Counted from the stretch's first letter, positions 18,662 to 28,450 are shown. The stretch is DNA of 64,000 bases from CAZRGV01 sp964599655 (GCA_964599655.1 CAZRGV010000008.1:1-64000); one strand, 5' to 3'. A program made the numbers and translations. Notes: generated by a model from the sequence alone, not told the origin.

Positions 18662-21459
18662 GCGACCCCTCGCCTGAAGCGATTCGCTTCACGCTCGACG
18701 GCCGGGAGGTTGAAGCCCAGCCAGGCGAGACTCTCTGGCAGGTAGCTCGCCGCGAGGGGATCGAGATTGCTCACCTTTGTTACTCCCCTGCCCCGGGCTA
18801 CCGGGCCGACGGCAACTGCCGCGCGTGCATGGTCGAGATTGCCGGCGAACGCGTGCTCGCGGCGTCTTGCATCCGACGGCCTACCACCGGCATGCAGGTC
18901 GAGACGCAGTCGGCGCGGGCTCGAAGGGCCCGTGCCATGGTCCTGGAACTGCTCCTCGCCGATCAACCTTCTCGCGACTCGGCCCATGATCCCGATTCCA
19001 AACTTTGGAGTTGGGCCGACCGGGCGGGCATGCACTCCAGCCGCTTCCCCAGCCGCACGCCACCCGCGCCCGATCGAAGCCACCCGGCCATGGCCGTCCA
19101 GCTCGACGCCTGCATCCATTGTGGACTCTGCGTTCGAGCCTGCCGCGAAGTCCAGGTCAACGACGTCATCGGCATGTCGGGTCGGGGACATTCGGCCAAG
19201 GTCGTCTTCGACTTCGACGACCCCATGGGCCAGAGCACCTGCGTCGGCTGCGGCGAATGCGTCCAGGCTTGCCCGACCGGGGCCTTGATGCCCTCGAGCC
19301 TGCTCGACGCGAGCGGGAAGAAAGTCCGCGAGGCCCACACGCACGTTGAGAGCCTCTGTCCGTACTGCGGCGTCGGCTGCCAACTTACCTATCACGTTGA
19401 GGACAACCGGATCCTTTACGCCGAGGGGCGCGACGGACCAGCGAACCACAACCGCCTTTGCGTCAAAGGACGCTTCGGGTTCGACTACATCCACCATCCC
19501 CATCGCTTGAGGACCCCTTTGGTCCGAAAGCCGGGAGTTCCCAAGCATGCGAACGACTATGTCGATCCGTCCAATCCTTTGACCCACTTCCGAGAGGCGA
19601 CCTGGGACGAGGCGCTCGATGTCGCGGCGTCGGGTCTCGTGCGCATTCGCGACCGGCAGGGACGGCGAGCCCTCGCCGGGTTCGGATCGGCCAAGGGCTC
19701 GAACGAGGAGGCCTATCTCTTCCAAAAGCTGGTCCGGACTGGCTTTGGAAGCAATAATGTGGATCACTGCACACGATTGTGCCACGCCTCGTCGGTCGCG
19801 GCATTGATGGAAACGATCGGTTCGGGAGCCGTTACGGCGCCGTTCTCAGAATGCGCCAACGCCGACGTGATCGTGGTCATCGGCTCGAACCCAGCCGTCA
19901 ATCACCCGGTCGCCGCCACGTTCATCAAGAACGCCGCGAAGCGAGGCGCCACGCTGATCGTCATGGATCCCCGAGGCCAGTCCTTGAGCCGGCACGCCAA
20001 CCGAATGCTTCAGTTCCGGGCGGGGACCGATGTGGCGCTTTTGAACGCTTTGATCCATGTGATCATCAGCGAAAATCTTTATAAACAAGACTATATAAAT
20101 CAATTCACGGAAGGTTTCGAGACCCTTCGAGAGCGCGTTCGGGAATTCACGCCCGAGGCGATGTCGCCGATCTGCGGAATCGACGCCGAGACCCTTCGAG
20201 ACGTGGCCCGAGCGTACGCGAAGGCACCGGCGGCGATGATCTTCTGGGGGATGGGAATCTCGCAGCACGTGCATGGGACCGACAACGCGCGATGCCTCAT
20301 CGCCCTGGCACTGCTCTGCGGACATGTCGGGCGGCCCGGTACGGGGCTCCACCCATTGCGAGGCCAGAACAACGTTCAAGGGGCGTCGGACGTCGGACTC
20401 ATCCCGATGGTTTTCGCCGATTACAGGCCCGTGGCGGACCGGAATCATCGCGCATTGTTCGAAGACCTCTGGGGGGTCTCACTCGACCCGGAGCCGGGCC
20501 TAACAGTGGTTGAGATCATGAAGGCGATCCATCGCCGGGAAATCCGGGGCCTGTACATCATGGGAGAAAACCCCGCGATGTCGGACCCCGACCTTCGGCA
20601 CGCTCGACAGGCGCTCGCCGACCTCGAGCACCTCGTGGTCCAGGAAATTTTTCTGACCGAGACGGCCTTCCACGCGGACGTGATCTTGCCGGCGACCGCG
20701 TTTCCGGAGAAGACCGGCACGTTCACCAACACGGATCGTCGCGTTCAGCTCGGTCGTCAGGCGATCACGCCTCCCGGGGACGCCCGCCAGGACTGGTGGA
20801 TCATCCAGGAACTGGCCCGGCGCATGGGTCTCGACTGGAACTACACGCATCCAAGAGACGTCTTCGCCGAGATGCGAGCCTGCATGCCTTCCATACGAGG
20901 CATTAGCTGGGAACGCCTGGAACGCGAGGGGGCCGTGACGTATCCTTGCGACTCGGAAGACGAACCCGGCCATGAGGTGATTTTCGGAGACGGCTTCCCC
21001 ACGCCGAACCATCGAGGAAAGTTCGTTCCGGCCGATGTCCTCCCCCCCGACGAGACGCCTGACGAAAAATACCCGATGATCCTGACCACTGGACGCGTGT
21101 TGGAGCACTGGCACACCGGATCCATGACCCGGCGAGCCTCAGTTCTCGATGAGTTGGAACCGGAAGCCATCGCCCATCTTTCGCCTCGAGAGTTGCAAAA
21201 CCTTGGCGTGGAACCCGGTGGGAAGATTCGGGTCGAAACCCGTCGGGGCGCGATCGAACTGGCGACGCGAGCCGACCGGGACGTTCCACCCGGACTCGTT
21301 TTCATTCCGTTCTGCTACTACGAAGCCGCGGCCAACCTGCTCACAAATCCCGCGCTCGATCCGTTTGGCAAGATTCCCGAGTTCAAATTCTGCGCCGCAA
21401 GGATTGCGAAGGTGGCTTCCACCGGATCGTCCGAATCGGTGGCGATCCCTCATCGGTAA
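18658..21459 (+). CDS. Formate dehydrogenase alpha (molybdopterin) subunit, NAD-linked type
   Basis: 933 aa from the ATG at 18658, coupled by ATGA to the preceding subunit; the frame is open upstream to 18205 but overlaps that gene. Domains in order: N-terminal [2Fe-2S] region (Cys41 onward, GNCRACMVEI), 4Fe-4S ferredoxin motifs (CIHCGLCVRAC and CVGCGECVQAC), the molybdopterin 4Fe-4S motif (LCPYCGVGCQ), then the Mo-bisMGD catalytic domain and C-terminal MGD-binding domain. The Mo-ligand position is Cys375 in HCTRLCHASS, so this is the cysteine rather than the selenocysteine form. It oxidises formate to CO2 in the cytoplasm. Confidence 0.92.
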   Translation: MSDPSPEAIRFTLDGREVEAQPGETLWQVARREGIEIAHLCYSPAPGYRADGNCRACMVEIAGERVLAASCIRRPTTGMQVETQSARARRARAMVLELLLADQPSRDSAHDPDSKLWSWADRAGMHSSRFPSRTPPAPDRSHPAMAVQLDACIHCGLCVRACREVQVNDVIGMSGRGHSAKVVFDFDDPMGQSTCVGCGECVQACPTGALMPSSLLDASGKKVREAHTHVESLCPYCGVGCQLTYHVEDNRILYAEGRDGPANHNRLCVKGRFGFDYIHHPHRLRTPLVRKPGVPKHANDYVDPSNPLTHFREATWDEALDVAASGLVRIRDRQGRRALAGFGSAKGSNEEAYLFQKLVRTGFGSNNVDHCTRLCHASSVAALMETIGSGAVTAPFSECANADVIVVIGSNPAVNHPVAATFIKNAAKRGATLIVMDPRGQSLSRHANRMLQFRAGTDVALLNALIHVIISENLYKQDYINQFTEGFETLRERVREFTPEAMSPICGIDAETLRDVARAYAKAPAAMIFWGMGISQHVHGTDNARCLIALALLCGHVGRPGTGLHPLRGQNNVQGASDVGLIPMVFADYRPVADRNHRALFEDLWGVSLDPEPGLTVVEIMKAIHRREIRGLYIMGENPAMSDPDLRHARQALADLEHLVVQEIFLTETAFHADVILPATAFPEKTGTFTNTDRRVQLGRQAITPPGDARQDWWIIQELARRMGLDWNYTHPRDVFAEMRACMPSIRGISWERLEREGAVTYPCDSEDEPGHEVIFGDGFPTPNHRGKFVPADVLPPDETPDEKYPMILTTGRVLEHWHTGSMTRRASVLDELEPEAIAHLSPRELQNLGVEPGGKIRVETRRGAIELATRADRDVPPGLVFIPFCYYEAAANLLTNPALDPFGKIPEFKFCAARIAKVASTGSSESVAIPHR

Positions 21460-21800
21460 GTTAAAGCTCTTTCAAGGGATGCGTCGCAATCACACGACAA
21501 TCGACAACCGTGGCGCGACGACAGACCCCACGGACAGGTCGCGGTGCCGAAGTCGAACCCAGTTCTCAAGCTCACTCCGTCCGTCAAGAGCGGATCTCCC
21601 TAGTCATGTTCGTAAAATAATATTAAATGAGTCTTCTTATATGTTTCATGGAAAAATGGCCGCCGCGACGATGTCGCCTCGACCGGATCGAGACGTGATC
21701 GTAAAGCGCAACGGACCTGGGGAAAGGGATCAACCTCAACCGGGATTCCGAGTATGATGGAAATGGTGTCCGTTCTTGGCGGCCCTCCTCGAATCTTCAA
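21460..21800. other. Non-coding spacer with an AT-rich island
   Basis: A stretch of 341 nt between the formate dehydrogenase and acetyltransferase genes. Positions about 21606-21660 are strikingly AT-rich against the GC-rich background and include several possible -10 boxes (TAAAAT, TAATAT) but no convincing -35. It probably contains the acetyltransferase promoter. No terminator is clear after 21459. Confidence 0.4.
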
Positions 21801-22637
21801 ATGACCCTCATTCGTGCGATGAACCGAGCCGACATTCGACTCGGGATGGAACTCAAGTGCCAGGCGGGCTGGAACCAGACATCCGACGATTGGGCTCGAT
21901 TTCTCGAGCTCGAGCCCGAAGGATGCTTTGTGGCGGAACGGGGGGGAATCGCGATCGGAACCGTCACCACCTGCGGGTTCGGGTCAGTCGGATGGATCGC
22001 CATGTTGCTCGTGGCTCCGGCCGAACGAGGTCGAGGCATTGGAAGATTGCTCTTGAATCATGCCATTGCGTATCTTGAATCGAGGGGGGTGAAGAGCGTC
22101 CGGCTGGACGCGACGCCGATGGGACAACCGCTGTATGAATCGCTGGGGTTCCGCGGCGATGCCACGATCCGGCGATTTGGAGGTCGGCTGCCTGTCGACG
22201 GATCGCCGAGCCAGACTTTGCCTGCCCGCCTTGACGACATGAACCTGATCGAGGCGCTGGACCAACGCGCGACGGGTGCGAACCGGGGAACACTTTTGAG
22301 GCGTTTGATTGCTGAACAACCGAATCTGGCCCGACTGGTCGTCGACGAGGGTGGACTGGGAGGATTCGTGGTCGCTCGACCAGGTTCGCGGGCGTTTCAG
22401 ATCGGACCCTGCGTGGCCGATGTGCAATCGGGCCAAGCCCTGCTCGAGGATGAGTTTCGATTGCTCGGCGACCAAGACGTTATCATCGACATCCCGGGTG
22501 GACATGACCGAGCGATCGAGGCCGCCCGATCGCGGGGGCTTGAGGAAACGCGGCGCCTCTTACGGATGACTCGTGGAGAGCCCGTCGAAGAGCGATTCGA
22601 ATACATCTGGGCCAGTTCAGGTCCGGAGAAAGGCTAG
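21801..22637 (+). CDS. GNAT family N-acetyltransferase with extra C-terminal domain
   Basis: 278 aa. Residues about 5-125 carry the GNAT fold, with the acetyl-CoA-binding motif MLLVAPAERGRGIGRLLLNH and the later MGQPLYESLGF typical of motif B. Residues about 140-275 form a second, degenerate acetyltransferase-like domain, as in two-domain GNATs. The substrate is unknown. The start has no strong ribosome site. The next gene begins 28 nt downstream on the same strand, so the three genes to 24792 may form one operon. Confidence 0.85.
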   Translation: MTLIRAMNRADIRLGMELKCQAGWNQTSDDWARFLELEPEGCFVAERGGIAIGTVTTCGFGSVGWIAMLLVAPAERGRGIGRLLLNHAIAYLESRGVKSVRLDATPMGQPLYESLGFRGDATIRRFGGRLPVDGSPSQTLPARLDDMNLIEALDQRATGANRGTLLRRLIAEQPNLARLVVDEGGLGGFVVARPGSRAFQIGPCVADVQSGQALLEDEFRLLGDQDVIIDIPGGHDRAIEAARSRGLEETRRLLRMTRGEPVEERFEYIWASSGPEKG

Positions 22638-22665
22638 TCCTGTTCCCGATCAAGGGCGAACGTTC

Positions 22666-23718
22666 ATGTCCGATGTCTCTGAGGTTCCCTCCATCGAGTC
22701 GATCCGAGACGAGGAACAGCTCGAGGATCTCTTAAGCGAGCCCACGCGGGATGTGGTCGAAACCATGCGGCGGCTCGAAGGGGACCTCATCGTGCTCGGG
22801 GTGTCGGGCAAGATGGGCCCGACACTGGCCCGAATGGCGCGGAGGGCCTCGGACTCGGCGGGCGTGCGGCGTCGGGTGCTTGGTGTCGCGAGGTTCGGGG
22901 ATGGATCTCTCGAAGCCGATCTCCAGCGGCACGGAGTCGAGACGATTCGATGCGACCTGCTCGATCCCGACCAGCTCGCTCGCCTGCCCGAGGTTCCGAA
23001 TGTCGTCTACATGGTCGGCGTGAAGTTTGGCTCGACCGGTCGCGAATCCCGGACCTGGGCCGTCAATAGCTTCTTGCCAGGACTGGTCTGTCGAAGATTC
23101 CGAAGTAGCCGGATCGTCGCGTTTTCAACGGGAAACGTCTATGGATACACTCCCATTCAAGGGGGGGGTTCCGTGGAGACCGATCCACTCGAGCCCGTGG
23201 GCGAGTACGCGATGAGTTGTCTCGGTCGTGAACGAATCCTCGAATATTTCAGTCAGGATCTTCGGATACCGACCGCGCTGATCCGGCTGAATTACGCGAC
23301 CGAAATGCGATACGGTGTCCTCGTCGACCTGGCTCGAAAGGTGATCGCGGGTGAGGCGATCGACCTGACGACCGGCTATTTCAATGTCATCTGGCAGGCC
23401 GATGCCAATGCGATGTCTTTGAGGGCCTTCGATCACGTCGCCTGTCCGCCATTCGTGGTCAACCTGACTGGGCCGGAGCTTCTCGGCGTTCGTGAGTTGG
23501 CCGAGACGTTTGGTCAGCTTCTCGGGAAACCGGTTTTGTTTTCTGGTACGGAATCCCCGAAGGCGCTTCTGAGCAACAGTCAGAAGGCTCAGAGGCTCTT
23601 CGGTCGACCTCAGGTAAAGGCCGATCAACTCGTCCGATGGGTGGCCGACTGGGTCGGTCGAGGAGGCCGGTGTCTCGGGAAGCCCACGGGTTTTGAGATC
23701 TCGGACGGAAGGTTTTGA
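22666..23718 (+). CDS. NAD(P)-dependent epimerase/dehydratase (extended SDR type)
   Basis: 350 aa from the ATG at 22666; the frame runs back into the acetyltransferase gene, so the internal ATG is preferred. The N-terminal LIVLGVSGKMGPTLARMARR is a Rossmann NAD(P)-binding motif. VAFSTGNVYG supplies the conserved Ser/Thr region, and the catalytic YxxxK appears changed (EYAMSCLGRE, with Tyr but no Lys four residues on). That raises doubt over classical SDR chemistry. Three nt separate it from the DapA-family gene downstream, so the two probably belong to one sugar- or sugar-acid-handling pathway. Confidence 0.8.
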   Translation: MSDVSEVPSIESIRDEEQLEDLLSEPTRDVVETMRRLEGDLIVLGVSGKMGPTLARMARRASDSAGVRRRVLGVARFGDGSLEADLQRHGVETIRCDLLDPDQLARLPEVPNVVYMVGVKFGSTGRESRTWAVNSFLPGLVCRRFRSSRIVAFSTGNVYGYTPIQGGGSVETDPLEPVGEYAMSCLGRERILEYFSQDLRIPTALIRLNYATEMRYGVLVDLARKVIAGEAIDLTTGYFNVIWQADANAMSLRAFDHVACPPFVVNLTGPELLGVRELAETFGQLLGKPVLFSGTESPKALLSNSQKAQRLFGRPQVKADQLVRWVADWVGRGGRCLGKPTGFEISDGRF

Positions 23719-23721
23719 AAC

Positions 23722-24792
23722 ATGCATCCAAACCTTCCCAAGACGATCGCCAGCCTCCTCAAGCGGGGTCTGGTCATTCCAGCAATGCCCCTCGCCTTGA
23801 ACGCCGCACGGCGACTCGACGAACGTCGTCAGCGCGCTCTCTGCCGCTACTACAACGCGGCGGGTGTCGGAGGGCTCGCGGTTGGCGTTCACACCACGCA
23901 ATTCGCGATCCGAGATCCGCGACACGGTCTGTTCCGGCCAGTTCTCTCCCTCGCCGCCGAGGAGTTGACGCGGGCGGACGCGATCCGCTCGGAGTCGCTG
24001 GTTCGGATCGCCGGGATCTGTGGTCCGACCTCGCAAGCCGTGCGAGAGGCCGCCTTGGTTCGGGACCTCGGGTATCACGCGGGGCTCGTCAGCCTGGCTG
24101 GACACGCGGGGGAAAACGAGGCGTCACTGATCGCCCATTGCAAGGCGATCGGTGAGATCGTTCCGGTCTTCGGGTTTTATCTCCAGCGAGCCGTGGGCGG
24201 CCCGTCGCTGTCCTATCGCTTCTGGCGGACCTTTTCCGAGATCGAGTCCGTCGTGGCGATCAAGATCGCGCCGTTCGATCGGTACCAGACCCTTGATGTG
24301 ATTCGTGCGGTCGTTGATGCGGGTCGCGACGACATCGCCCTTTACACAGGGAACGACGATAACATCGTGGTCGACCTGCTGACCCCGTTTCGTTTCGAAC
24401 GGGAGGGTCGGACCGTCGAGAGGCGCATCGTTGGGGGTTTGCTGGGCCACTGGTCGGTCTGGACGCGAGAGGCGGTCCGGCTTCATGCGCGTTGCCGCGA
24501 GATGGCCGAATCGGGACATCCCGTGCCCGCCGAGCTCCTTCGTCTCGCCGTCGAGGTGACCGACGCCAACGCGGCGTTCTTCGACGCGGCGAATGGCTTC
24601 AAGGGTTGCATTGCCGGTCTGCACGAAGTGCTCCGACGTCAGGGTTTGCTCGAGGGCCTCTGGTGTCTCGACCCGGACGAGGGGCTCAGCCCCGGACAGT
24701 TGGAAGAAATCGATCGGGTTTATCAAGCCTATCCCCACCTGAATGACGATGCCTTCGTCACGGAAGGTCGGGAAGAGTGGCTCGAAGCCTGA
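23722..24792 (+). CDS. Dihydrodipicolinate synthase/N-acetylneuraminate lyase (DapA) family aldolase
   Basis: 356 aa, longer than the usual 290-300 of the family. TIM-barrel signatures include AAGVGGLAVGVHTTQFAIRD (the pyruvate-carboxylate-binding GVxxTT-like loop at about 55-60), GFYLQ with Tyr153, and VVAIKIAPFDRY with the Schiff-base Lys181. Family members condense or cleave pyruvate-type substrates. It lies 3 nt after the epimerase gene. The substrate is unknown, and the operon context suggests carbohydrate catabolism rather than lysine synthesis. Confidence 0.82.
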   Translation: MHPNLPKTIASLLKRGLVIPAMPLALNAARRLDERRQRALCRYYNAAGVGGLAVGVHTTQFAIRDPRHGLFRPVLSLAAEELTRADAIRSESLVRIAGICGPTSQAVREAALVRDLGYHAGLVSLAGHAGENEASLIAHCKAIGEIVPVFGFYLQRAVGGPSLSYRFWRTFSEIESVVAIKIAPFDRYQTLDVIRAVVDAGRDDIALYTGNDDNIVVDLLTPFRFEREGRTVERRIVGGLLGHWSVWTREAVRLHARCREMAESGHPVPAELLRLAVEVTDANAAFFDAANGFKGCIAGLHEVLRRQGLLEGLWCLDPDEGLSPGQLEEIDRVYQAYPHLNDDAFVTEGREEWLEA

Positions 24793-24805
24793 ACCGACCG
24801 TTTTC

Positions 24806-25576
24806 CTATTGCAGGGAAGAGACCGGAATGTGTCCAACGTCCTCGAAAACGTGAGTGGGCCGATAGGGGTAGGCTTCGATGGTCTGGAGGCTGCTCACTC
24901 CCGAGAGCACCAGAATCGTCCGCATGCCGGCCTCGGTTCCGGCGACAATGTCCGTGTCCATGCGGTCGCCCACCATGTAGGTCTCGGACGAGTGGGATCC
25001 CAACTTACGGAGTGCCGTTCGCATCATCAGCGGGTTCGGCTTTCCCACAAAGTACGCTTTTTTCCCGGTGGCCAGCTCGATTGGGGCAACCAAGGCGCCG
25101 CAGGCGGGTTGAATACCCTGCTCAGACGGGCCGGTCAGGTCGACGTTCGTGGCGATGAATCGTGCGCCACGGACTATGAAGCGAACCGCCCGCTCGATCT
25201 TGTCGTAGTCATAGCTCCGCGTGTCTCCGACCACAACATAATCGGGGTTGTGCTCGGTGAGGGTGTAGCCGATGTCGTACAGGGCGTTGGCGAGGCCGGT
25301 GCCGCCGATAACGTATGCGGTCCCTCCCGGCTTCTGGCTATGAAGGAAGTCCGCGGTCGCCAGAGCCGAGGTATGAAAGGCGGTTTCTTCCACTTCAATT
25401 CCCATGCCCTCGAGCCGATGGCGGAGGTCGCGAGGGGTCCACTGACTGTTATTCGTGAGGAAGAGGAACTTGTGCCTCCCTTGCCGGAGCCGCTCGACGA
25501 ACGTCAAGGCACCCGGGATCAGGCGTTGGCCGTGATAGATCACGCCATCCATATCGACGACGAAACTGGCGGGCAT
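24806..25576 (-). CDS. HAD-IIA family phosphatase (NagD-like)
   Basis: 256 aa starting at an ATG with AAGGA 7 nt upstream. HAD motifs: FVVDMDGVIY (nucleophile Asp8, acid Asp10), FLTNNSQ (motif II), Lys in FVGKPNP (motif III), and MVGDRMDTDIVAG (motif IV). The cap-domain layout is class IIA, as in NagD and 4-nitrophenylphosphatase-like enzymes. It is probably a cytoplasmic sugar-phosphate or nucleotide phosphatase. It converges on the DapA-family gene with 13 nt between the stops, and lies 121 nt downstream of opcA on the same strand. Confidence 0.9.
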   Translation of the reverse strand: MPASFVVDMDGVIYHGQRLIPGALTFVERLRQGRHKFLFLTNNSQWTPRDLRHRLEGMGIEVEETAFHTSALATADFLHSQKPGGTAYVIGGTGLANALYDIGYTLTEHNPDYVVVGDTRSYDYDKIERAVRFIVRGARFIATNVDLTGPSEQGIQPACGALVAPIELATGKKAYFVGKPNPLMMRTALRKLGSHSSETYMVGDRMDTDIVAGTEAGMRTILVLSGVSSLQTIEAYPYRPTHVFEDVGHIPVSSLQ

Positions 25577-25697
25577 GGACGTTCCTTGTTGTCGGACGCA
25601 GGAAACGTAACGGTCTTGGAGCGAGGGCGCGAATCTCTCGGGCGGCTCGTCGATGGCCGACGGAAGCGTCCCACCCGGGGTAGCCCGTCCTCGCTCG

Positions 25698-26831
25698 TCA
25701 GCGGCTCAGCCCCTGAGCCAGAACCTGGGCGATGGCCATGGCCTCCGAAAAGACGGGATCACGTTCGCGATCGGTAAGCTGGCGGCCGACGAGTTCGGCC
25801 AGTGACGAAGTCTTGAGCGTCATGGTCCGCGACGCGACGTTCTGACCTTCGGGAATCACGGAAAGTCGCTTTTGATCCTCATTCACAAGGTTCAGGGCCG
25901 TGGGTTGCCCCTCGATTTCACACGCGATGCGAACCCGCTCGATGACCTGCGGACCCTCCGCGTGCCGGTCGATTCGAAGGCGGACCGGGCCGTGCGGCGT
26001 CTCGATCTGCCAGGCGATCTCGACGCCTGGATCGAATCGGCCAGCCTTGACCCGCCAGCCCAGCCGGGAACCAAACCAGCTCGCGAGCTCCCACGCCTGG
26101 GTCACGGCATGGGGACCGTGCTCGATCTGCACCTCTCGAATCGAACCGAGCGCCCCGGGCGCCGTGGACGGGTCGAGCGCCTGCGCCATCAGTCTTCGCC
26201 AGGTCTTGAGCCGCCGCCAGTTCAGGTCCGACGCCACTCGCCAGCGACCTTGACCACCGTCGCGCTCGAAACGGGCCAACCAAGCCGCGGTCGCCGAAAC
26301 GCCTCGGTGGGGTTCGAGCCACCCGAAGCTGTCGTAAATGATCTGCTCGGCGTACTCGGTCAGGTCGTAAAGCAGGGGACCGGCGAGGGGCGGCGGTTGC
26401 TGCGAGACCCACCAGACGTTCGTCGGCAGATCGCCGATCAAGAGGCCTCGGACGATGTATGGCAGGTGCTCCACGGATCGGCCCGTCGCGTGGAGTCTGA
26501 CCTGTTCGGAACCAACTTCTTGGCGGCTTCCGTTGACGTAACGCGTGCGAAGCCGGACGGAGGCCTCAATCTCCTTGTCGGGCTTGGCGGCCTCGGCTAG
26601 AAGCAAGAGGACGCGCGACGGATGTACGGCCACGATTTCCGAAAGGGCGCTCGAGGCCGTGTCCACCTGCTCTTGCTGGTCGCAATAAATAACCAGATTC
26701 GACATTCTTGCCCGATGAATGGGCGGACCGTCCTGATCTTGCTCAGCCTTGAGCTGGTTCGCCAGTTCCTGTTCGATCTTACCTACGGGAACGCTGACGA
26801 AGTCTGCCGACTGGCCGTTACCGCTGGACAT
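25698..26831 (-). CDS. opcA: Glucose-6-phosphate dehydrogenase assembly/activator protein OpcA
   Basis: 377 aa from the ATG at 26831, which shares one base with the zwf stop (TAATG); a start 5 codons earlier is also possible. The sequence fits the OpcA family: the N-terminal part (ARMSNLVIYCDQQE) and the GDLPTNVWWVSQQPPPLAGP segment are characteristic. OpcA binds and activates glucose-6-phosphate dehydrogenase in cyanobacteria and actinobacteria. The one-base overlap with zwf implies coupled translation and supports the assignment. Confidence 0.9.
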   Translation of the reverse strand: MSSGNGQSADFVSVPVGKIEQELANQLKAEQDQDGPPIHRARMSNLVIYCDQQEQVDTASSALSEIVAVHPSRVLLLLAEAAKPDKEIEASVRLRTRYVNGSRQEVGSEQVRLHATGRSVEHLPYIVRGLLIGDLPTNVWWVSQQPPPLAGPLLYDLTEYAEQIIYDSFGWLEPHRGVSATAAWLARFERDGGQGRWRVASDLNWRRLKTWRRLMAQALDPSTAPGALGSIREVQIEHGPHAVTQAWELASWFGSRLGWRVKAGRFDPGVEIAWQIETPHGPVRLRIDRHAEGPQVIERVRIACEIEGQPTALNLVNEDQKRLSVIPEGQNVASRTMTLKTSSLAELVGRQLTDRERDPVFSEAMAIAQVLAQGLSR

Positions 26832-28450
26832 TACAAAATCCTCCACTCTCGACCATCGGCCTCGATGAGTCGATCGGCCTCAAGGGGCCCCCACGTTCCC
26901 GCGCGGTATTCCGGGAGATACCGCACGCGGTTCCGATCCCAGTGGTCGAGGATCGGCATGACGAAATCCCAGGCCGACTCGACGGCGTCGCGTCGCATGA
27001 AGAGCGTCGCGTCGCCCGCCATCACATCGAGGATGAGACGCTCGTAGGCCTCCGGCGTGGCCGATCCAAAGCTGGAGTAGTTGAACTCCATTTTCACCGG
27101 ATAGATGCGGACCTTGGGGCCGGGGAGCTTTGAGGCGATTCGAAGGGTCAAGCCTTCCTCGGGCTGGACTCGAAGCGAGAGGACCGTGGGCTCCAGCGGT
27201 ACGTCGGGATGGGAATTGAAGAGGACCTGGGGAACGTCCTTGAACTGGATGGCGACCTCGCTCGCGCGTTTAGGAAGGCGCTTTCCGGTTCTGAGGTAGA
27301 AGGGCACGCCGGCCCATCGCCAGTTGTCGATGAACAGCTTCAAGGCAACAAAGGTTTCGGTGGTGGACTCCGTCGGCACAGGTTGGTTGCGCTGCGAGAA
27401 AAACTCTCGAACCTCGTGGCGATAGCTGGGAACCTCCTGACCGTGAACATCACCGCTGATGTACTGAGCCCGGATGACTTGCTGGTCGACCTCGGCGTCG
27501 GACATCCGGCGAAGACATTTCAACACCCCCAGTTTCGCGTCCCGAACGACGTCGGGCTCGAGCGAGTAAGGCGCCTCCATGGCGATCAGGCAGAGGACCT
27601 GAAGCATGTGGTTCTGAACCATGTCGCGCAGCGCGCCCACGCCTTCGTAGTAGCCGATTCGGCTACCGGTCGCTTCGCCGGTCTTGGGATCGCGCTGGGT
27701 CAGACCCTCTTCCTCGGCCACAGTGATCTGGACGTGATCGATGTACTTCTGGTTCCACAACGGCTCGAAAATGCTGTTCGCGAAGCGAACAACCAACAGA
27801 TTCTGGACGGTCTCCTTGCCGAGGTAGTGATCGATGCGATAAATCTGGCTCTCGTCAAACGCGTGCGCGAGGGCATCGTTGACCTTGCGGGCGCTCTCCA
27901 GGTCGTGACCAATCGGTTTCTCCACGATGACTCGGGTGTACGACTTCATGTCGTCGGGAGAATGGACCAGCCCGTTGAACTTCAGACGATCCACGCAGTC
28001 GGGAACGACCTGCGGCGGGATCGAGAGGTAAAACACGCGGCTTCCGGGAACGCCGAACTGCTGATCGACGGCTTCGAGCTTGGCCTTCAGTAACTCATAG
28101 GCGCGCGCGTCGTTGAAGCTGCCTTCGACATAAAAGAGCGCCCGGGAAAAGTCGGCCCAGTGGCCTTCGTCAAGCGGTTGTCTCGAAAACCGCTCGATGC
28201 CGGAGCGCGCCCGATTCCGAAGCCAATCGTCGGGATCCCCCTCGCTGCCGATACCGAACCCGACGACCGCGAAATTCGACGGCAGGAGACCATCGACGTT
28301 CAGGTTGTACACGGCCGGCATCAACTTTCGCCAGGAAAGGTCGCCCGCCGCTCCAAAGATCACCAGAACGCAAGGTTGCGGGATCAACGATGTGGGAGTT
28401 CCCTGGGTCAACGGATTCGTCTGGAAGTCGATCGCGGTCGGAATCGCCAT
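26831..28450 (-). CDS. zwf: Glucose-6-phosphate 1-dehydrogenase
   Basis: 539 aa; CAGGAG precedes the ATG. The nucleotide-binding motif FGAAGDLSWRKL is at residues 32-43 and the substrate and catalytic motif RIDHYLGK at 205-212. A later IEKP-type motif (VIVEKPIGHDL) is also present. It oxidises glucose-6-phosphate to 6-phosphogluconolactone, entering the oxidative pentose-phosphate path. It lies between gnd and opcA on the same strand (57 nt after gnd). No 6-phosphogluconolactonase gene is seen nearby, so that step must be encoded elsewhere. Confidence 0.97.
   Translation of the reverse strand: MAIPTAIDFQTNPLTQGTPTSLIPQPCVLVIFGAAGDLSWRKLMPAVYNLNVDGLLPSNFAVVGFGIGSEGDPDDWLRNRARSGIERFSRQPLDEGHWADFSRALFYVEGSFNDARAYELLKAKLEAVDQQFGVPGSRVFYLSIPPQVVPDCVDRLKFNGLVHSPDDMKSYTRVIVEKPIGHDLESARKVNDALAHAFDESQIYRIDHYLGKETVQNLLVVRFANSIFEPLWNQKYIDHVQITVAEEEGLTQRDPKTGEATGSRIGYYEGVGALRDMVQNHMLQVLCLIAMEAPYSLEPDVVRDAKLGVLKCLRRMSDAEVDQQVIRAQYISGDVHGQEVPSYRHEVREFFSQRNQPVPTESTTETFVALKLFIDNWRWAGVPFYLRTGKRLPKRASEVAIQFKDVPQVLFNSHPDVPLEPTVLSLRVQPEEGLTLRIASKLPGPKVRIYPVKMEFNYSSFGSATPEAYERLILDVMAGDATLFMRRDAVESAWDFVMPILDHWDRNRVRYLPEYRAGTWGPLEADRLIEADGREWRIL

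Noticed and set aside
19771..19790. Possible selenocysteine codon at the formate dehydrogenase Mo-ligand site
   Set aside because: The codon is TGC (Cys375), not TGA.
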